DNA of 64,000 nt from Mucilaginibacter gossypiicola (GTDB lineage: Bacteria > Bacteroidota > Bacteroidia > Sphingobacteriales > Sphingobacteriaceae). Of this stretch, positions 32,339 through 41,263 are shown in pieces. The DNA lies in NCBI RefSeq assembly GCF_900110105.1, contig NZ_FOCL01000002.1, positions 372,001-436,000 of the forward strand, in the 5' to 3' direction. The position numbers and the translations under genes are program-made. The notes under the pieces were generated by a model. The model ran no database searches and was not told where the DNA came from. It saw only the letters and a program-made list of their open reading frames with translations. The first letter of the stretch is position 1. Every line of letters starts with the position of its first letter.

Positions 32339-33451
32339 ATGAACAAAGCGGAATTAAAAACACTGTTTGCTAAATATAATGACGGCACTGCCACTGAAGA
32401 AGAACGCGCTTTGCTGGAAGCCTGGTACCTTCAATATAATGAAAAGGAAGCTTATCAATTAAACGGGAAAAGTATCAAAGCCGCCAAAGCCGAAATATTC
32501 CGGCGCTTACCCGGCAATCAGGGGCAATTCTTTAATATCGGCATCCGGCTGGCCGCGGCAGCCATCCTTATCGGCATCCTATTCACCGTAACCATGCTAT
32601 TCTTTGTCAACCGCAATCCCGGAAAAGCCTCACAACTGGCGAACGACCTGCCGCCAGGAACTAATAAGGCTGTATTAACCCTCGCCAACGGCCGGCATTT
32701 AAATCTATCCGATGCGACCAACGGCCGGTTGTACCAGCAGCAAGGCATAAAGATCGTCAAGGCGCAATCCGGGCAGGTAGTATTTGATTATTCGGGTAAT
32801 CAAGCGACAGCTGAGCAAAATACAATCACTACCCCTAACGGCGGACAATGGCAGATCAAATTACCAGACGGTTCACAGGTCTGGCTGAACGCCGCATCCT
32901 CCCTTACGTTTCCCACTTCCTTTAGTCATGGGATAAACCGTATTGTCAAGCTTAGCGGCGAAGGCTATTTCGAGGTTGCCAAAGATGCCGAACATCCATT
33001 CATCGTGATCTCAGGTGACCAGCGTGTCGAAGTATTAGGCACCCATTTCAACATCAGCAGCTATGCGGATGAACCATCGATAAAAACCACCTTGCTGGAA
33101 GGCCGTGTAAAAGTCAGCCTATTAGGAAACGTTACTCCAATGTTCTTAAAGCCTGGTGAACAATCAGTAGCGAACGGCCATCAGCTTGATGTTAAGCCGG
33201 TTGATACCGAAGAAGCGCTGGCGTGGAGAAACGGTTATTTCCAATTTGATGATGAAACGGTCAGCAGCATTATGCGCAAGCTATCCCGGTGGTACGATGT
33301 CGACGTAAGATATGAAGGCAATATTTCAGACGAAGGCCTGAACGGCCGGGTGTCTCGGAATAAAAATATCAGCCAGGTGATCAAAGCACTGGAGGCTACT
33401 CAAACTGTCCATTTCAGATTGGAGGGAAGGAGGATCACCGTCATGAAGTAA
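32339..33451 (+). CDS. FecR-family anti-sigma factor
   Basis: This is a 370-aa inner-membrane regulator. It has an N-terminal cytosolic helical domain (about 1-60, ATEEERALLEAWYLQYN), one TM helix (about 75-95, RLAAAAILIGILFTVTMLFF) and a periplasmic FecR domain (TTPNGGQWQIKLPDGSQVWL, LSGEGYFEVAKDAEHPFIV). The C-terminal secretin/STN-contact part is FQFDDETVSSIMRKLSRWYD. It should hold a FecI-type sigma factor inactive until the partner SusC transducer signals. I use the ATG at 32339 (the frame is open 12 codons earlier). No sigma gene is adjacent; the only ECF sigma in the window is at 1399. Confidence 0.92.
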   Translation: MNKAELKTLFAKYNDGTATEEERALLEAWYLQYNEKEAYQLNGKSIKAAKAEIFRRLPGNQGQFFNIGIRLAAAAILIGILFTVTMLFFVNRNPGKASQLANDLPPGTNKAVLTLANGRHLNLSDATNGRLYQQQGIKIVKAQSGQVVFDYSGNQATAEQNTITTPNGGQWQIKLPDGSQVWLNAASSLTFPTSFSHGINRIVKLSGEGYFEVAKDAEHPFIVISGDQRVEVLGTHFNISSYADEPSIKTTLLEGRVKVSLLGNVTPMFLKPGEQSVANGHQLDVKPVDTEEALAWRNGYFQFDDETVSSIMRKLSRWYDVDVRYEGNISDEGLNGRVSRNKNISQVIKALEATQTVHFRLEGRRITVMK

Positions 33452-33478
33452 GAAAGGATCAGTATAGTTAATTAAAGC

Positions 33479-33507
33479 CAGGGTGCCGGCTGTAACCGGT
33501 ACCCCTG
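33479..33507 (+). promoter_or_regulatory. hairpin between fecR and susC
   Basis: CCAGGGTGCCGG and CCGGTACCCCTG form an imperfect 11- to 12-bp stem with a short loop, 28 bases after the FecR stop. There is no T-run directly after it. It may attenuate read-through so that the transporter gene depends on its own promoter. Confidence 0.35.
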
Positions 33508-33601
33508 ACTTATATAGGCGATCAATAATTATAAACTATTAACCAACACGGCTGCCCACATCTCGAAAATGAATGGAGCCGGTTAAACCCATGTATTACA
33601 A

Positions 33602-36600
33602 ATGTATAAGTTTTACCCTAAAAGTAAAGCACGTATTCCCCTGCGCGCTATCCAAGGCTTACGTATAATGAAGACTATAGTAATTTTAACCATCTTCACT
33701 ATACTCCAGGCCAGCGCTTTTACCAAAGCGCAAAATGTTACGCTTTCCGAAAAGAATGCGTCGTTGAAGAAAGTATTCCTCGATATCAATAAGCAAACCG
33801 GCTATGATTTCCTCGCTTCGAACAGTGTATTGAAAGCAGCAAAACCGGTTAACATTGATGTTAAAAACCAGCCTTTAAAAACCGTATTAGATAACATCTT
33901 TACCGACCAACCCCTGCAGTACGTTCTGCAAGAAAAGATGGTGATAGTTTCCCACAAACCTGAAGCTAATTCTGCAGGAACGAAAACGGTTGTCACTCCG
34001 GTAACAATAAGCGGAAAAGTCATTGATTCCCTTGGATCACCTTTACCAGGAGCCACTTTAAGAAACTTATCAGATGGTGTAACACAAACGGCCAATGCTG
34101 CCGGCGAGTTTACATTACAAGCAAATATCGGCGATCAAATTCAGGTCACATTTATCGGCTACAGCGCTTATACTTTCACCGCAACGGAGAACAATACAAC
34201 CTTGCTTATTAAGCTATTCCCAATTGCTTCAAAATTGAATGAAGTAAGCGTGATTTCAACAGGGTATCAGCTCATTCCAAAAGAGCGCTCAACAGGAAGC
34301 TTCACCCAGGTAGATAATAATTTACTTAACAGGTCGACTTCCACCGCCATTTTGGATAGGCTTAATGGCGTTACAAGCGGACTTATCTTTAATAACAATA
34401 ACGCACATCAGTTCGGACAAGCAAATATCGAAATTAGAGGAAGAGCAACTATTTTTTCAAACGCAAACCCGCTTATCATAATTGATAATTTTCCGTATGA
34501 TGGCGATTTATCAAATATAAATCCCAACGATGTTGAGAATATCTCTATACTTAAAGATGCTGCAGCAGCTTCAGCCTGGGGTTCACGTAGCGGTAATGGT
34601 GTCATTGTTATAACAACAAAGAAAGGCCGGCTTAACCGCCCGACTACAGTAAGTTTTAATGCAACAACCACCATAGGCGAAAGGCCTGACCTTTTTTATA
34701 CTCCCCAACTTAGTTCAGAAGATTATATTAACGTACAGCAGTTTCTTTTTAGAAAAGGCGCTTTTAATTCAATTAATAATAATGGCTACTCTGCTATACC
34801 ACCTGCAGTTCAAATATTTTATGCAAAGAAAAATGGCACTATCTCTGCAGCAGATTCTTTGCAACAAATAAACGCCTTAAAGGGGCTCGACGTAAGAGAT
34901 CAAATCCGCAAATATTATTACAGGCCATCTGTCAACCAGCAATATCTGACCAGTATAAGTGGGGGAAGTTCTACTCAAAAATTTTACTTATCAGCCGGTT
35001 ATGATAAAAACCTCAATAATTTAGTAAACAGTGATTATTCCAGGGTAACCGTTAACGCAGCTAACACTTACTATTTTTTAGCGAACAGACTTGAACTATT
35101 TTCCAGTCTAACTTATACGAGCAGCAAAACAAATAATGGCCAATTGTATAGTCCTACTTACCCATACCTGCAAATTGCTGATTCAAATGGGCAGCCATTG
35201 CCAATTGCCAATACGCTTAGAATCTCCTATGCCTCAACCGCTGGTAACGGAAAGTTACTGAATTGGCTGTATGAGCCATTAGATGAGTTGCGTAATAATT
35301 ACAGCAATACAATTAACAATCAGAATGACATCCGACTCAATTTCTCCCTTTCCTTTAAAGTATTGCCAAGTCTAAAGGCATCTCTACTTTATTCTTATGA
35401 AAGGGGACAGTCTGCCATTAATAACTTAAATGAATTGCAATCTTTTTATGCCCGCAATCTGATAAACACCTATGCCCAGCTAAATACATCAACAGGAGAC
35501 ATAACAAACCCAATTCCAATCGGTGGAATATTGAATACCAGTCAAACAGACATTCATTCGAATGATGGCAGGTTTCAATTAAGTTATGAGAAAGAGTGGG
35601 GCAAACACGCGTTAAACGCAATCGCAGGAACTGAAATTGATAACTATAATAATTTTAACAATTCGAATGCCTTATATGGCTATAATCCTGAAACCTCTAC
35701 CAATCTCAACTCATCATTGAATTTTGTCAGTTTATACAAATATTTCTACAATTCGACTACGGCAAGGATCAGTCCCAACGCCTCGCAGTTGGGGATCACC
35801 AACAGGTTTGTCTCCGAGTTTTTCAATGGTTCCTATATTTATGATGAAAGATATATTGCTTCATTAAGCGGTCGACGGGATGAATCGAATTTATTTGGCG
35901 TTTCTGAAAATCAAAAAGGAATACCGCTTTGGAGTGCCGGATTAGCATGGATTATAGATAAGGAGTCTTTTTACAAAGCTGAATGGTTGCCCAAATTGAA
36001 AATCAGGGCGACTTATGGATATACTGGTAATGTCAATACCAGCGTATCCGCCTATCTAACCGCCGTCCAGGGAAAGGCAGCAACGCTTTACAATGCCCCA
36101 TATAGCCAAATCGTTAATCCCCCAAATCCTTCGTTACGCTGGGAAAAAGACCGGAACATTGACCTTGGAGTCGATTTCAGTTTAAAAAATGATCGGATTT
36201 TCGGAAGCATCGATTACTATCAAAAGAAGGGGGAAGACTTAATTGGAAGCAGTCCCACCGCTCCTCAAACCGGGGTTTCCTTATTCACAGGAAATTCAGC
36301 CAATACCAAAACAAAGGGCCTGGATATACAAATCAATACCATCAACCTAACAGGCCCTTTAATCTGGAAAACAACTTTATTATTGAGTCATGTCAAGAGT
36401 ATTGTTACTAAGTATGATGTAAGTAATGGGACCAATCTAAATGTTGTTTCTTCAAACTATAATAATCCGCTTCCAGGGTTTCCCTATTATGCCATATTTA
36501 GTTTTAAATATGCGGGACTTAATAGTACCGGTGATCCCCAGGGATTTCTCAATGGTAAAATCAGCACGGATTACAGTTCCATTATGAACTCGACTGACCG

Positions 36601-37120
36601 GACCCAATTAGTGTACAAGGGATCGGCATCTCCAACTTATTTTGGCAGTATCAGAAATACGTTTGCGTTTAAAGAATTCGATCTCTCGTTGAATGTAGTC
36701 TACAAGCTGGGATATTATTTTCGGCGAAATTCTTTAAATAATAATTCTCTCTATTCCAATGCCGGGGGGCTTAGCAGTTATCAGCAGGCAGATTATAATA
36801 AGCGGTGGCAAAATCCAGGCGACGAGCTTGTTACAAATGTGCCGTCATTGATCTACCCTGCCAATGCGTCCAGAACAAATTTATATACGTATTCTGACGC
36901 CCTGGTGGAACGTGGGGATCATATCCGGATTCAAGATCTTCGATTGGGTTATACGGTAAAGCTGCACTCCAACAGCGCAGTTAAAAGCATTAACCTATTC
37001 ACTTACCTAAATAATATCGGAATTCTTTGGAGAGCCAATAAAGAGCGGATTGATCCTGATTATCCTACCGGAACCCCACTTCCAAGAACTCTCTCAATCG
37101 GGTTAAAAACAGATTTATAA
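33602..37120 (+). CDS. SusC/RagA-family TonB-linked outer-membrane transducer
   Basis: This 1172-aa TonB-dependent receptor has a signal region, with a hydrophobic stretch at about 25-40 and possible cleavage near FTKAQ. An STN domain (about 48-115, KKVFLDINKQTGYDFLASNS) marks a signal-transducing type, followed by a carboxypeptidase-like beta-sandwich (about 130-210, ISGKVIDSLGSPLPGATLRN). The plug (about 220-345, STAILDRLNGVTSGLIFN; NVENISILKD; WGSRSGNGVIVITTKKG) precedes a 22-strand barrel. With FecR upstream, substrate binding here should be signalled to a sigma factor. The substrate is not readable; the neighbouring TlpA-like gene argues for a peptide- or protein-related cargo rather than a glycan. 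Confidence 0.95.
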   Translation: MYKFYPKSKARIPLRAIQGLRIMKTIVILTIFTILQASAFTKAQNVTLSEKNASLKKVFLDINKQTGYDFLASNSVLKAAKPVNIDVKNQPLKTVLDNIFTDQPLQYVLQEKMVIVSHKPEANSAGTKTVVTPVTISGKVIDSLGSPLPGATLRNLSDGVTQTANAAGEFTLQANIGDQIQVTFIGYSAYTFTATENNTTLLIKLFPIASKLNEVSVISTGYQLIPKERSTGSFTQVDNNLLNRSTSTAILDRLNGVTSGLIFNNNNAHQFGQANIEIRGRATIFSNANPLIIIDNFPYDGDLSNINPNDVENISILKDAAAASAWGSRSGNGVIVITTKKGRLNRPTTVSFNATTTIGERPDLFYTPQLSSEDYINVQQFLFRKGAFNSINNNGYSAIPPAVQIFYAKKNGTISAADSLQQINALKGLDVRDQIRKYYYRPSVNQQYLTSISGGSSTQKFYLSAGYDKNLNNLVNSDYSRVTVNAANTYYFLANRLELFSSLTYTSSKTNNGQLYSPTYPYLQIADSNGQPLPIANTLRISYASTAGNGKLLNWLYEPLDELRNNYSNTINNQNDIRLNFSLSFKVLPSLKASLLYSYERGQSAINNLNELQSFYARNLINTYAQLNTSTGDITNPIPIGGILNTSQTDIHSNDGRFQLSYEKEWGKHALNAIAGTEIDNYNNFNNSNALYGYNPETSTNLNSSLNFVSLYKYFYNSTTARISPNASQLGITNRFVSEFFNGSYIYDERYIASLSGRRDESNLFGVSENQKGIPLWSAGLAWIIDKESFYKAEWLPKLKIRATYGYTGNVNTSVSAYLTAVQGKAATLYNAPYSQIVNPPNPSLRWEKDRNIDLGVDFSLKNDRIFGSIDYYQKKGEDLIGSSPTAPQTGVSLFTGNSANTKTKGLDIQINTINLTGPLIWKTTLLLSHVKSIVTKYDVSNGTNLNVVSSNYNNPLPGFPYYAIFSFKYAGLNSTGDPQGFLNGKISTDYSSIMNSTDRTQLVYKGSASPTYFGSIRNTFAFKEFDLSLNVVYKLGYYFRRNSLNNNSLYSNAGGLSSYQQADYNKRWQNPGDELVTNVPSLIYPANASRTNLYTYSDALVERGDHIRIQDLRLGYTVKLHSNSAVKSINLFTYLNNIGILWRANKERIDPDYPTGTPLPRTLSIGLKTDL

Positions 37121-37137
37121 TTAATACTCAAAAAGCC

Positions 37138-38520
37138 ATGAATAATAAGAAATTGCTGCTGCTACTCAACTTCGGTATAGTAATGCTATTCGCATGCCGT
37201 AAATCGGAATTTTTAGATAAAAAACCATCATCAAGTATCAGCACACCGGTCACTTTAACCGATTTTCAATATATATTGGATAATACCGTTGTCATGAATG
37301 TGACCGGCGGATTAGGCCAACTTTCCGCAGATGAATATGTTCTGAGCGATGCAGATTGGTCAACAGGTTCTGCAACCGAGCGTAATGCTTACATATGGTC
37401 TAAGGACCCTTACGGTGGCGACGTTGGAATCGCTGACTGGAATAAACTCTATACGGAGGTCTTTTACTGCAATAGTGTACTGGACAAACTAGCAAAATCC
37501 GACAGCATCAACACTGCTCAAGGGCAATTTATCAAAGGCTGGGCGCTGTTTGACAGGGCCTACTGCAATTATGATCTTATCCGCAACTTTTGTAAGGCAT
37601 ACAATAATTCCACTGCAAGCAGCGACCTTGGAATTCCATTAAGATTGACTTCAGGAATCGATAAGCTGCAGCAGCGGGCTACTTTAGAACAGTCATTCAG
37701 CCAAGTATTCACCGATCTTGCCGCTGCCGTAAACTCACTACCGTCCGCCCGGCCATCAAATAATTTGAACAGGCCATTCAAAACGGCCGTATATGCGTTG
37801 CTGGCACGCATTTTTTTGGACATGAGAAATTATCAAATGGCTGAAACCAATGTTGATCTTGCACTAAATTCTTATAACACGTTAATTGATTACAATACGG
37901 TCGACCAAAATCAGTCAACTCCTTTTTCAACGACAAACGATGAGTTAATTTTTAATACCAGTCAAGTTGTAGCTTATGGTGATTTCACACCGGTTGGTGA
38001 CTTTCCTGGGATTGCAAAAATACCTCCGACCCTGATAAATTTATATTCTTCAAATGACCTTCGGCTGTCGATTTTTTTCGGGAAATTCCCCGACAATACT
38101 TACTACAAAAAAGCGGGCTACAATGGTGTTAATGGATATCCTTTCACTGGTTTAGCCACAGATGAATTGTATCTGATAAAATCAGAATGCCTTGCGCGCG
38201 AGGGCCAGGCCAGTCAGGCGATGGATATGCTCAACAAATTACTTATCAATCGCTTCAAAACTGGAACGTTTGTCCCTTTGGCCTCAACTTCAGCAAGTGA
38301 TGCTCTCAACAAAGTAATGTTAGAGAGGCAAAAAGAACTGATTTGGAGAGAAACAAGATGGGCCGACTTGAAAAGGCTGAACGTTGACGGTGCGAATATT
38401 ACATTGACCCGTACCGTTAATGGCCAAATTTATTCCCTTCCGGCTAATGATAATCGATGGGTATTTCCTATACCAGCTGATGAAATCGCTATATCCGGTA
38501 TTCAACAAAATCCCCGCTAG
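37138..38520 (+). CDS. RagB/SusD-family outer-membrane lipoprotein
   Basis: This 460-aa protein is the surface lid of the SusC transporter. It is a lipoprotein (LFACRKSEFLDKKPSSS, lipobox Cys at 20) with the TPR-like helical scaffold of SusD (YNLDRAYCNYDLIRNFCKAY-like region near 140, TAVYALLARIFLDMRNYQMA near 220). The C-terminal conserved segment is MLERQKELIWRETRWADLKR. It starts 17 bp after susC. No carbohydrate enzymes are encoded here, unlike in polysaccharide utilisation loci, so the ligand is probably not a glycan. Confidence 0.93.
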   Translation: MNNKKLLLLLNFGIVMLFACRKSEFLDKKPSSSISTPVTLTDFQYILDNTVVMNVTGGLGQLSADEYVLSDADWSTGSATERNAYIWSKDPYGGDVGIADWNKLYTEVFYCNSVLDKLAKSDSINTAQGQFIKGWALFDRAYCNYDLIRNFCKAYNNSTASSDLGIPLRLTSGIDKLQQRATLEQSFSQVFTDLAAAVNSLPSARPSNNLNRPFKTAVYALLARIFLDMRNYQMAETNVDLALNSYNTLIDYNTVDQNQSTPFSTTNDELIFNTSQVVAYGDFTPVGDFPGIAKIPPTLINLYSSNDLRLSIFFGKFPDNTYYKKAGYNGVNGYPFTGLATDELYLIKSECLAREGQASQAMDMLNKLLINRFKTGTFVPLASTSASDALNKVMLERQKELIWRETRWADLKRLNVDGANITLTRTVNGQIYSLPANDNRWVFPIPADEIAISGIQQNPR

Positions 38521-38540
38521 CTAATTGAAAATCCAATCGT

Positions 38541-40046
38541 ATGAAAACTAGTAAAACAATAAAAAGGCAAATTTGGCTTGTCTTTTTACTAACAATGGCC
38601 TTATCAGCAAAAGCTCACCAAAATGAATCTCAGTCGTTTGCAACCCTATCCATTATAATAAAAGACCAAGTTCAAAATCGTCTTAAATTTATTGAAGCAA
38701 CCATCGAAAAAAGTGATGTAAATAGCAGCTTAACTCCGACAACAACACTACGTTTTGAAATTAACAGGCAATTAAATTACTTCAAAATCCCCTTACCGGC
38801 ACAGTTAAGTTATGTTCGTCTCCTGGGCTTAGATGATAAAAATCAACCAGTCCCGCAACTTGAATATAGCCGTAACTTATTTCTTGTAGCAGATAAGGAT
38901 TCCTTAAAATTTGAATTTTCCAATTCCAGTAATGATTTGAAATTTAAAGGAAAAGATGCCGCTAAGTATACTTGCGAGTACCGTCTAAATTGTAATGATG
39001 GCATCAACAATAAATCGTTTAATTATTATTCGAACTTAAAACAATATGATGCTGCATTTGAATCTTTAATTGTCCAACGGGATTCACTTAACAGACTACA
39101 TTCCGCCGTAATCAATCATTACGCTGAATATTTAGATCCTGTGGAACTTAAGGTATTAGAAACCGATTGTATGGCGAACAATAATAAAATGATTTTGGGA
39201 TTTCCCTATTCAGCTTTTGCCAATCATTTGGAGGAACAATACCCTGCTGCATTGCGCTTTTACAATAAACATTTCGGACAAAGGGAGGCTGAGTCTGAAA
39301 ATATATCAATATTACTCTGCTCTTATGAATTTGGTGATTACCTGCTTTTCAAGGAAAGGACCGGCGTGATTGCAGCGAACGCAAAAACAGGCGAAAGCTT
39401 TTTTAAAGATTTTAAATTTTCATTTATGAATAGTGTTATCAATAGAGATTTCGCCTCCGGTTCGCTAAAAGATAAACTTAAACTACTTGCATTTTGGGAT
39501 GTTGATCAACACCAGGATGATTATATAAATTTCTTAGATGAGGCTATACAAGGAGCTAAACCCGGATCATTTAAAAATTCAATGGTTGCGATCAAGAAAC
39601 TAAAGGGTTTTGGTGCTCAAATCAAGGGGTTTCAATTTTTAGATCAAAATGGACAATTGGTAGACTTAAAATCTATAAGCGGAAAATTGATTGTACTTGA
39701 TTTTTGGTTTAGCGGATGTCACGGTTGCTTACAAATGGCAGAAAAGCTGAAATCAATAATGAAAAAGTACAAAGATAATCCTGAGGTGCTATTTGCATCG
39801 TTAAGCATAGATAGGAGTAGAGAAGTTTGGATACATAGTCTGAAATCAGAGCTATACAGTTCCCCGGATGAACTGAACCTATTGGAGGGAAAAAATGGGC
39901 AATCTCAGTTTATCAGAGCCTATAACATACAGGAATATCCAACCCTATTTCTGATTTCAAAAAAGGGGACACTAATTAGCGCAAACCCGCCTGATCCGCG
40001 AATAGATGAAAATGCATTTTTAAAAATGATTGACAACAATTTATAA
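38541..40046 (+). CDS. TlpA-like thioredoxin-domain exported protein
   Basis: This 501-aa protein has a signal peptide (IWLVFLLTMALSAKA). A large N-terminal part (about 30-355) is of unknown fold, and a C-terminal thioredoxin-like domain (about 360-500) carries the redox motif FWFSGCHGCLQM and the cis-Pro segment NIQEYPTLFLI. Such fusions are often found beside SusC/SusD/FecR in Sphingobacteriaceae. It should be a periplasmic thiol-disulfide enzyme. It is the last gene of the plus-strand operon and ends in a bidirectional terminator shared with the DUF6520-like gene. Confidence 0.88.
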   Translation: MKTSKTIKRQIWLVFLLTMALSAKAHQNESQSFATLSIIIKDQVQNRLKFIEATIEKSDVNSSLTPTTTLRFEINRQLNYFKIPLPAQLSYVRLLGLDDKNQPVPQLEYSRNLFLVADKDSLKFEFSNSSNDLKFKGKDAAKYTCEYRLNCNDGINNKSFNYYSNLKQYDAAFESLIVQRDSLNRLHSAVINHYAEYLDPVELKVLETDCMANNNKMILGFPYSAFANHLEEQYPAALRFYNKHFGQREAESENISILLCSYEFGDYLLFKERTGVIAANAKTGESFFKDFKFSFMNSVINRDFASGSLKDKLKLLAFWDVDQHQDDYINFLDEAIQGAKPGSFKNSMVAIKKLKGFGAQIKGFQFLDQNGQLVDLKSISGKLIVLDFWFSGCHGCLQMAEKLKSIMKKYKDNPEVLFASLSIDRSREVWIHSLKSELYSSPDELNLLEGKNGQSQFIRAYNIQEYPTLFLISKKGTLISANPPDPRIDENAFLKMIDNNL

Positions 40047-40078
40047 AAACGAGGCCAAGAATTTCTTGGCCTCGTTTT
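40046..40078. terminator. bidirectional rho-independent terminator
   Basis: AAAACGAGGCCAAGA (40046-40060) and TCTTGGCCTCGTTTT (40064-40078) form a perfect 15-bp stem with A- and T-runs at both ends. It lies between the convergent TlpA-like and DUF6520-like genes. Confidence 0.85.
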
Positions 40079-40083
40079 ACCTT

Positions 40084-40455
40084 TTACGGGTGGTATTGGG
40101 CGTTAGAGGCGCTTGCATCAGGTTCTATCCAATCATTAGCCAGGTAGGTGTCAATCTCTGACTTAGTATAAGAACCTTGGTTCGGAATGTTTGCCTTTCC
40201 GTCGGCAGTAACATCGTAAACGCACAACCGGTCGGAAGTTCCTTTGCAATCCGAAAAGTTAGGTGTGGATGCTAACTGCGCAAAGCTGTCCAAAGTCGGT
40301 TGATTCAAAAAATTAGCGGTGATACTCAATTTTGCACCTTTTGGCACAAAAAATTTGGGACCTGTTGGGACTTTACTTGCACTAGTAAAAGCGCTAAAAC
40401 CCAGTGCTAATGCGCCTACCATCAGGCCAAAAGCGATTTGTTTGAAATTTTTCAT
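40084..40455 (-). CDS. DUF6520-like small exported protein
   Basis: This 123-aa exported protein has a signal peptide (IAFGLMVGALALGFSAFTSA), a Pro/Lys-rich N-terminal part and two cysteines spaced nine residues apart (SDCKGTSDRLCVYDV), probably a disulfide loop. It ends with an acidic segment (EPDASASNAQYHP). The layout resembles the Bacteroidetes DUF6520 group. Its start overlaps the stop of the MauE/DoxX-like gene (ATGA), so the two are made together. With a redox membrane protein and a TlpA-like protein next door, it may be a substrate for disulfide formation and possibly the cargo of the adjacent SusCD; that is speculative. Confidence 0.65.
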   Translation of the reverse strand: MKNFKQIAFGLMVGALALGFSAFTSASKVPTGPKFFVPKGAKLSITANFLNQPTLDSFAQLASTPNFSDCKGTSDRLCVYDVTADGKANIPNQGSYTKSEIDTYLANDWIEPDASASNAQYHP

Positions 40456-40925
40456 GATACTTGTTTTTTTAAAGATTTACTAAAGTTTAATAGCCAGAGC
40501 GCTATAATAGTCAGTATTATAAATGCGAGATTGAACCATATATGCTGCATCCAGCTTAATTTTTCGATAGCGCCGCCACAATGACAAGGAAGTTTTGGCT
40601 CCCAGATCATCGCACAGATAATGTAGACCGTGAACGCTGTCATCGTCGTCATAAATGAAATCAAACCTATTTTCACGGTATTGGGAATGATCAGTAGAAT
40701 GGAGATCAGTATCTCAATAGCGGGCACGAGGTAAGAGATTACCATCGCATAGCCACTAACCAAATGTACCTTGGTCAAACCCTTATAAAATCGGTCATGA
40801 TCGGCTAATTTGGCATAGGCAGTATAAATAAATAGGAAAAGGCATAGATACTTTACTATCGAAATGATCAGTTCCTTTTTATTTGAAGTTAGGTATGAGT
40901 TTATGGTTAAGGTTAATGAATTCAT
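40452..40925 (-). CDS. MauE/DoxX-family redox-associated membrane protein
   Basis: This 157-aa inner-membrane protein has four TM helices (about 20-40, 58-80, 85-108, 128-148). A periplasmic loop holds a redox-type Cys pair, PKLPCHCGGAIEKLSWMQHI (C-x-C followed by GG), as in the MauE/DoxX group. MauE-like proteins are linked to disulfide formation in small periplasmic proteins. It is translationally coupled to the small exported Cys-containing protein downstream, which is the likely client. The upstream 338-base gap (40926-41263) holds two short repeats listed separately and no gene. Confidence 0.85.
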   Translation of the reverse strand: MNSLTLTINSYLTSNKKELIISIVKYLCLFLFIYTAYAKLADHDRFYKGLTKVHLVSGYAMVISYLVPAIEILISILLIIPNTVKIGLISFMTTMTAFTVYIICAMIWEPKLPCHCGGAIEKLSWMQHIWFNLAFIILTIIALWLLNFSKSLKKQVS

Positions 40926-40969
40926 AATCTATTGGCTTTGCTGTTAATAACTGGTAAAATCCATTACCT

Positions 40970-40986
40970 GCGGGTGCGTAACCCGC
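40970..40986. promoter_or_regulatory. short inverted repeat upstream of the MauE-like gene
   Basis: GCGGGT-GCGTA-ACCCGC is a 6-bp GC-rich inverted repeat, 45 bp upstream of the MauE/DoxX-like gene start, and could be an operator. Confidence 0.3.
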
Positions 40987-41230
40987 GAAATCTTGTTCCG
41001 TTTTTCTTTGTCACAGAAGTTCCTTTCTTTTTGTATTACCCAGGGGCCGGTAAGCGGTAAGTTTTTGGGTTTACAGATCAAAGGAACGATGAAATGAAAA
41101 GCAGAAACAGTTAGAAATGGGTGGTTACTAAAAACGCATTCTTTTACAAAGAGAGATCAGTATAACCGTCAATCTCTGCTGTTATTAAAGGATAGCAGTT
41201 GGGAAAATTTATCGATAAGCGTCATATTAA

Positions 41231-41250
41231 TTACCACCCCTTACCACCCC
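41231..41250. repeat. tandem 10-bp repeat next to the mobilisation module
   Basis: TTACCACCCC occurs twice in direct succession, just past the stop codon of the TraG-like gene. Its function is unknown. Confidence 0.45.
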
Positions 41251-41263
41251 TGGTTGTAATGCA

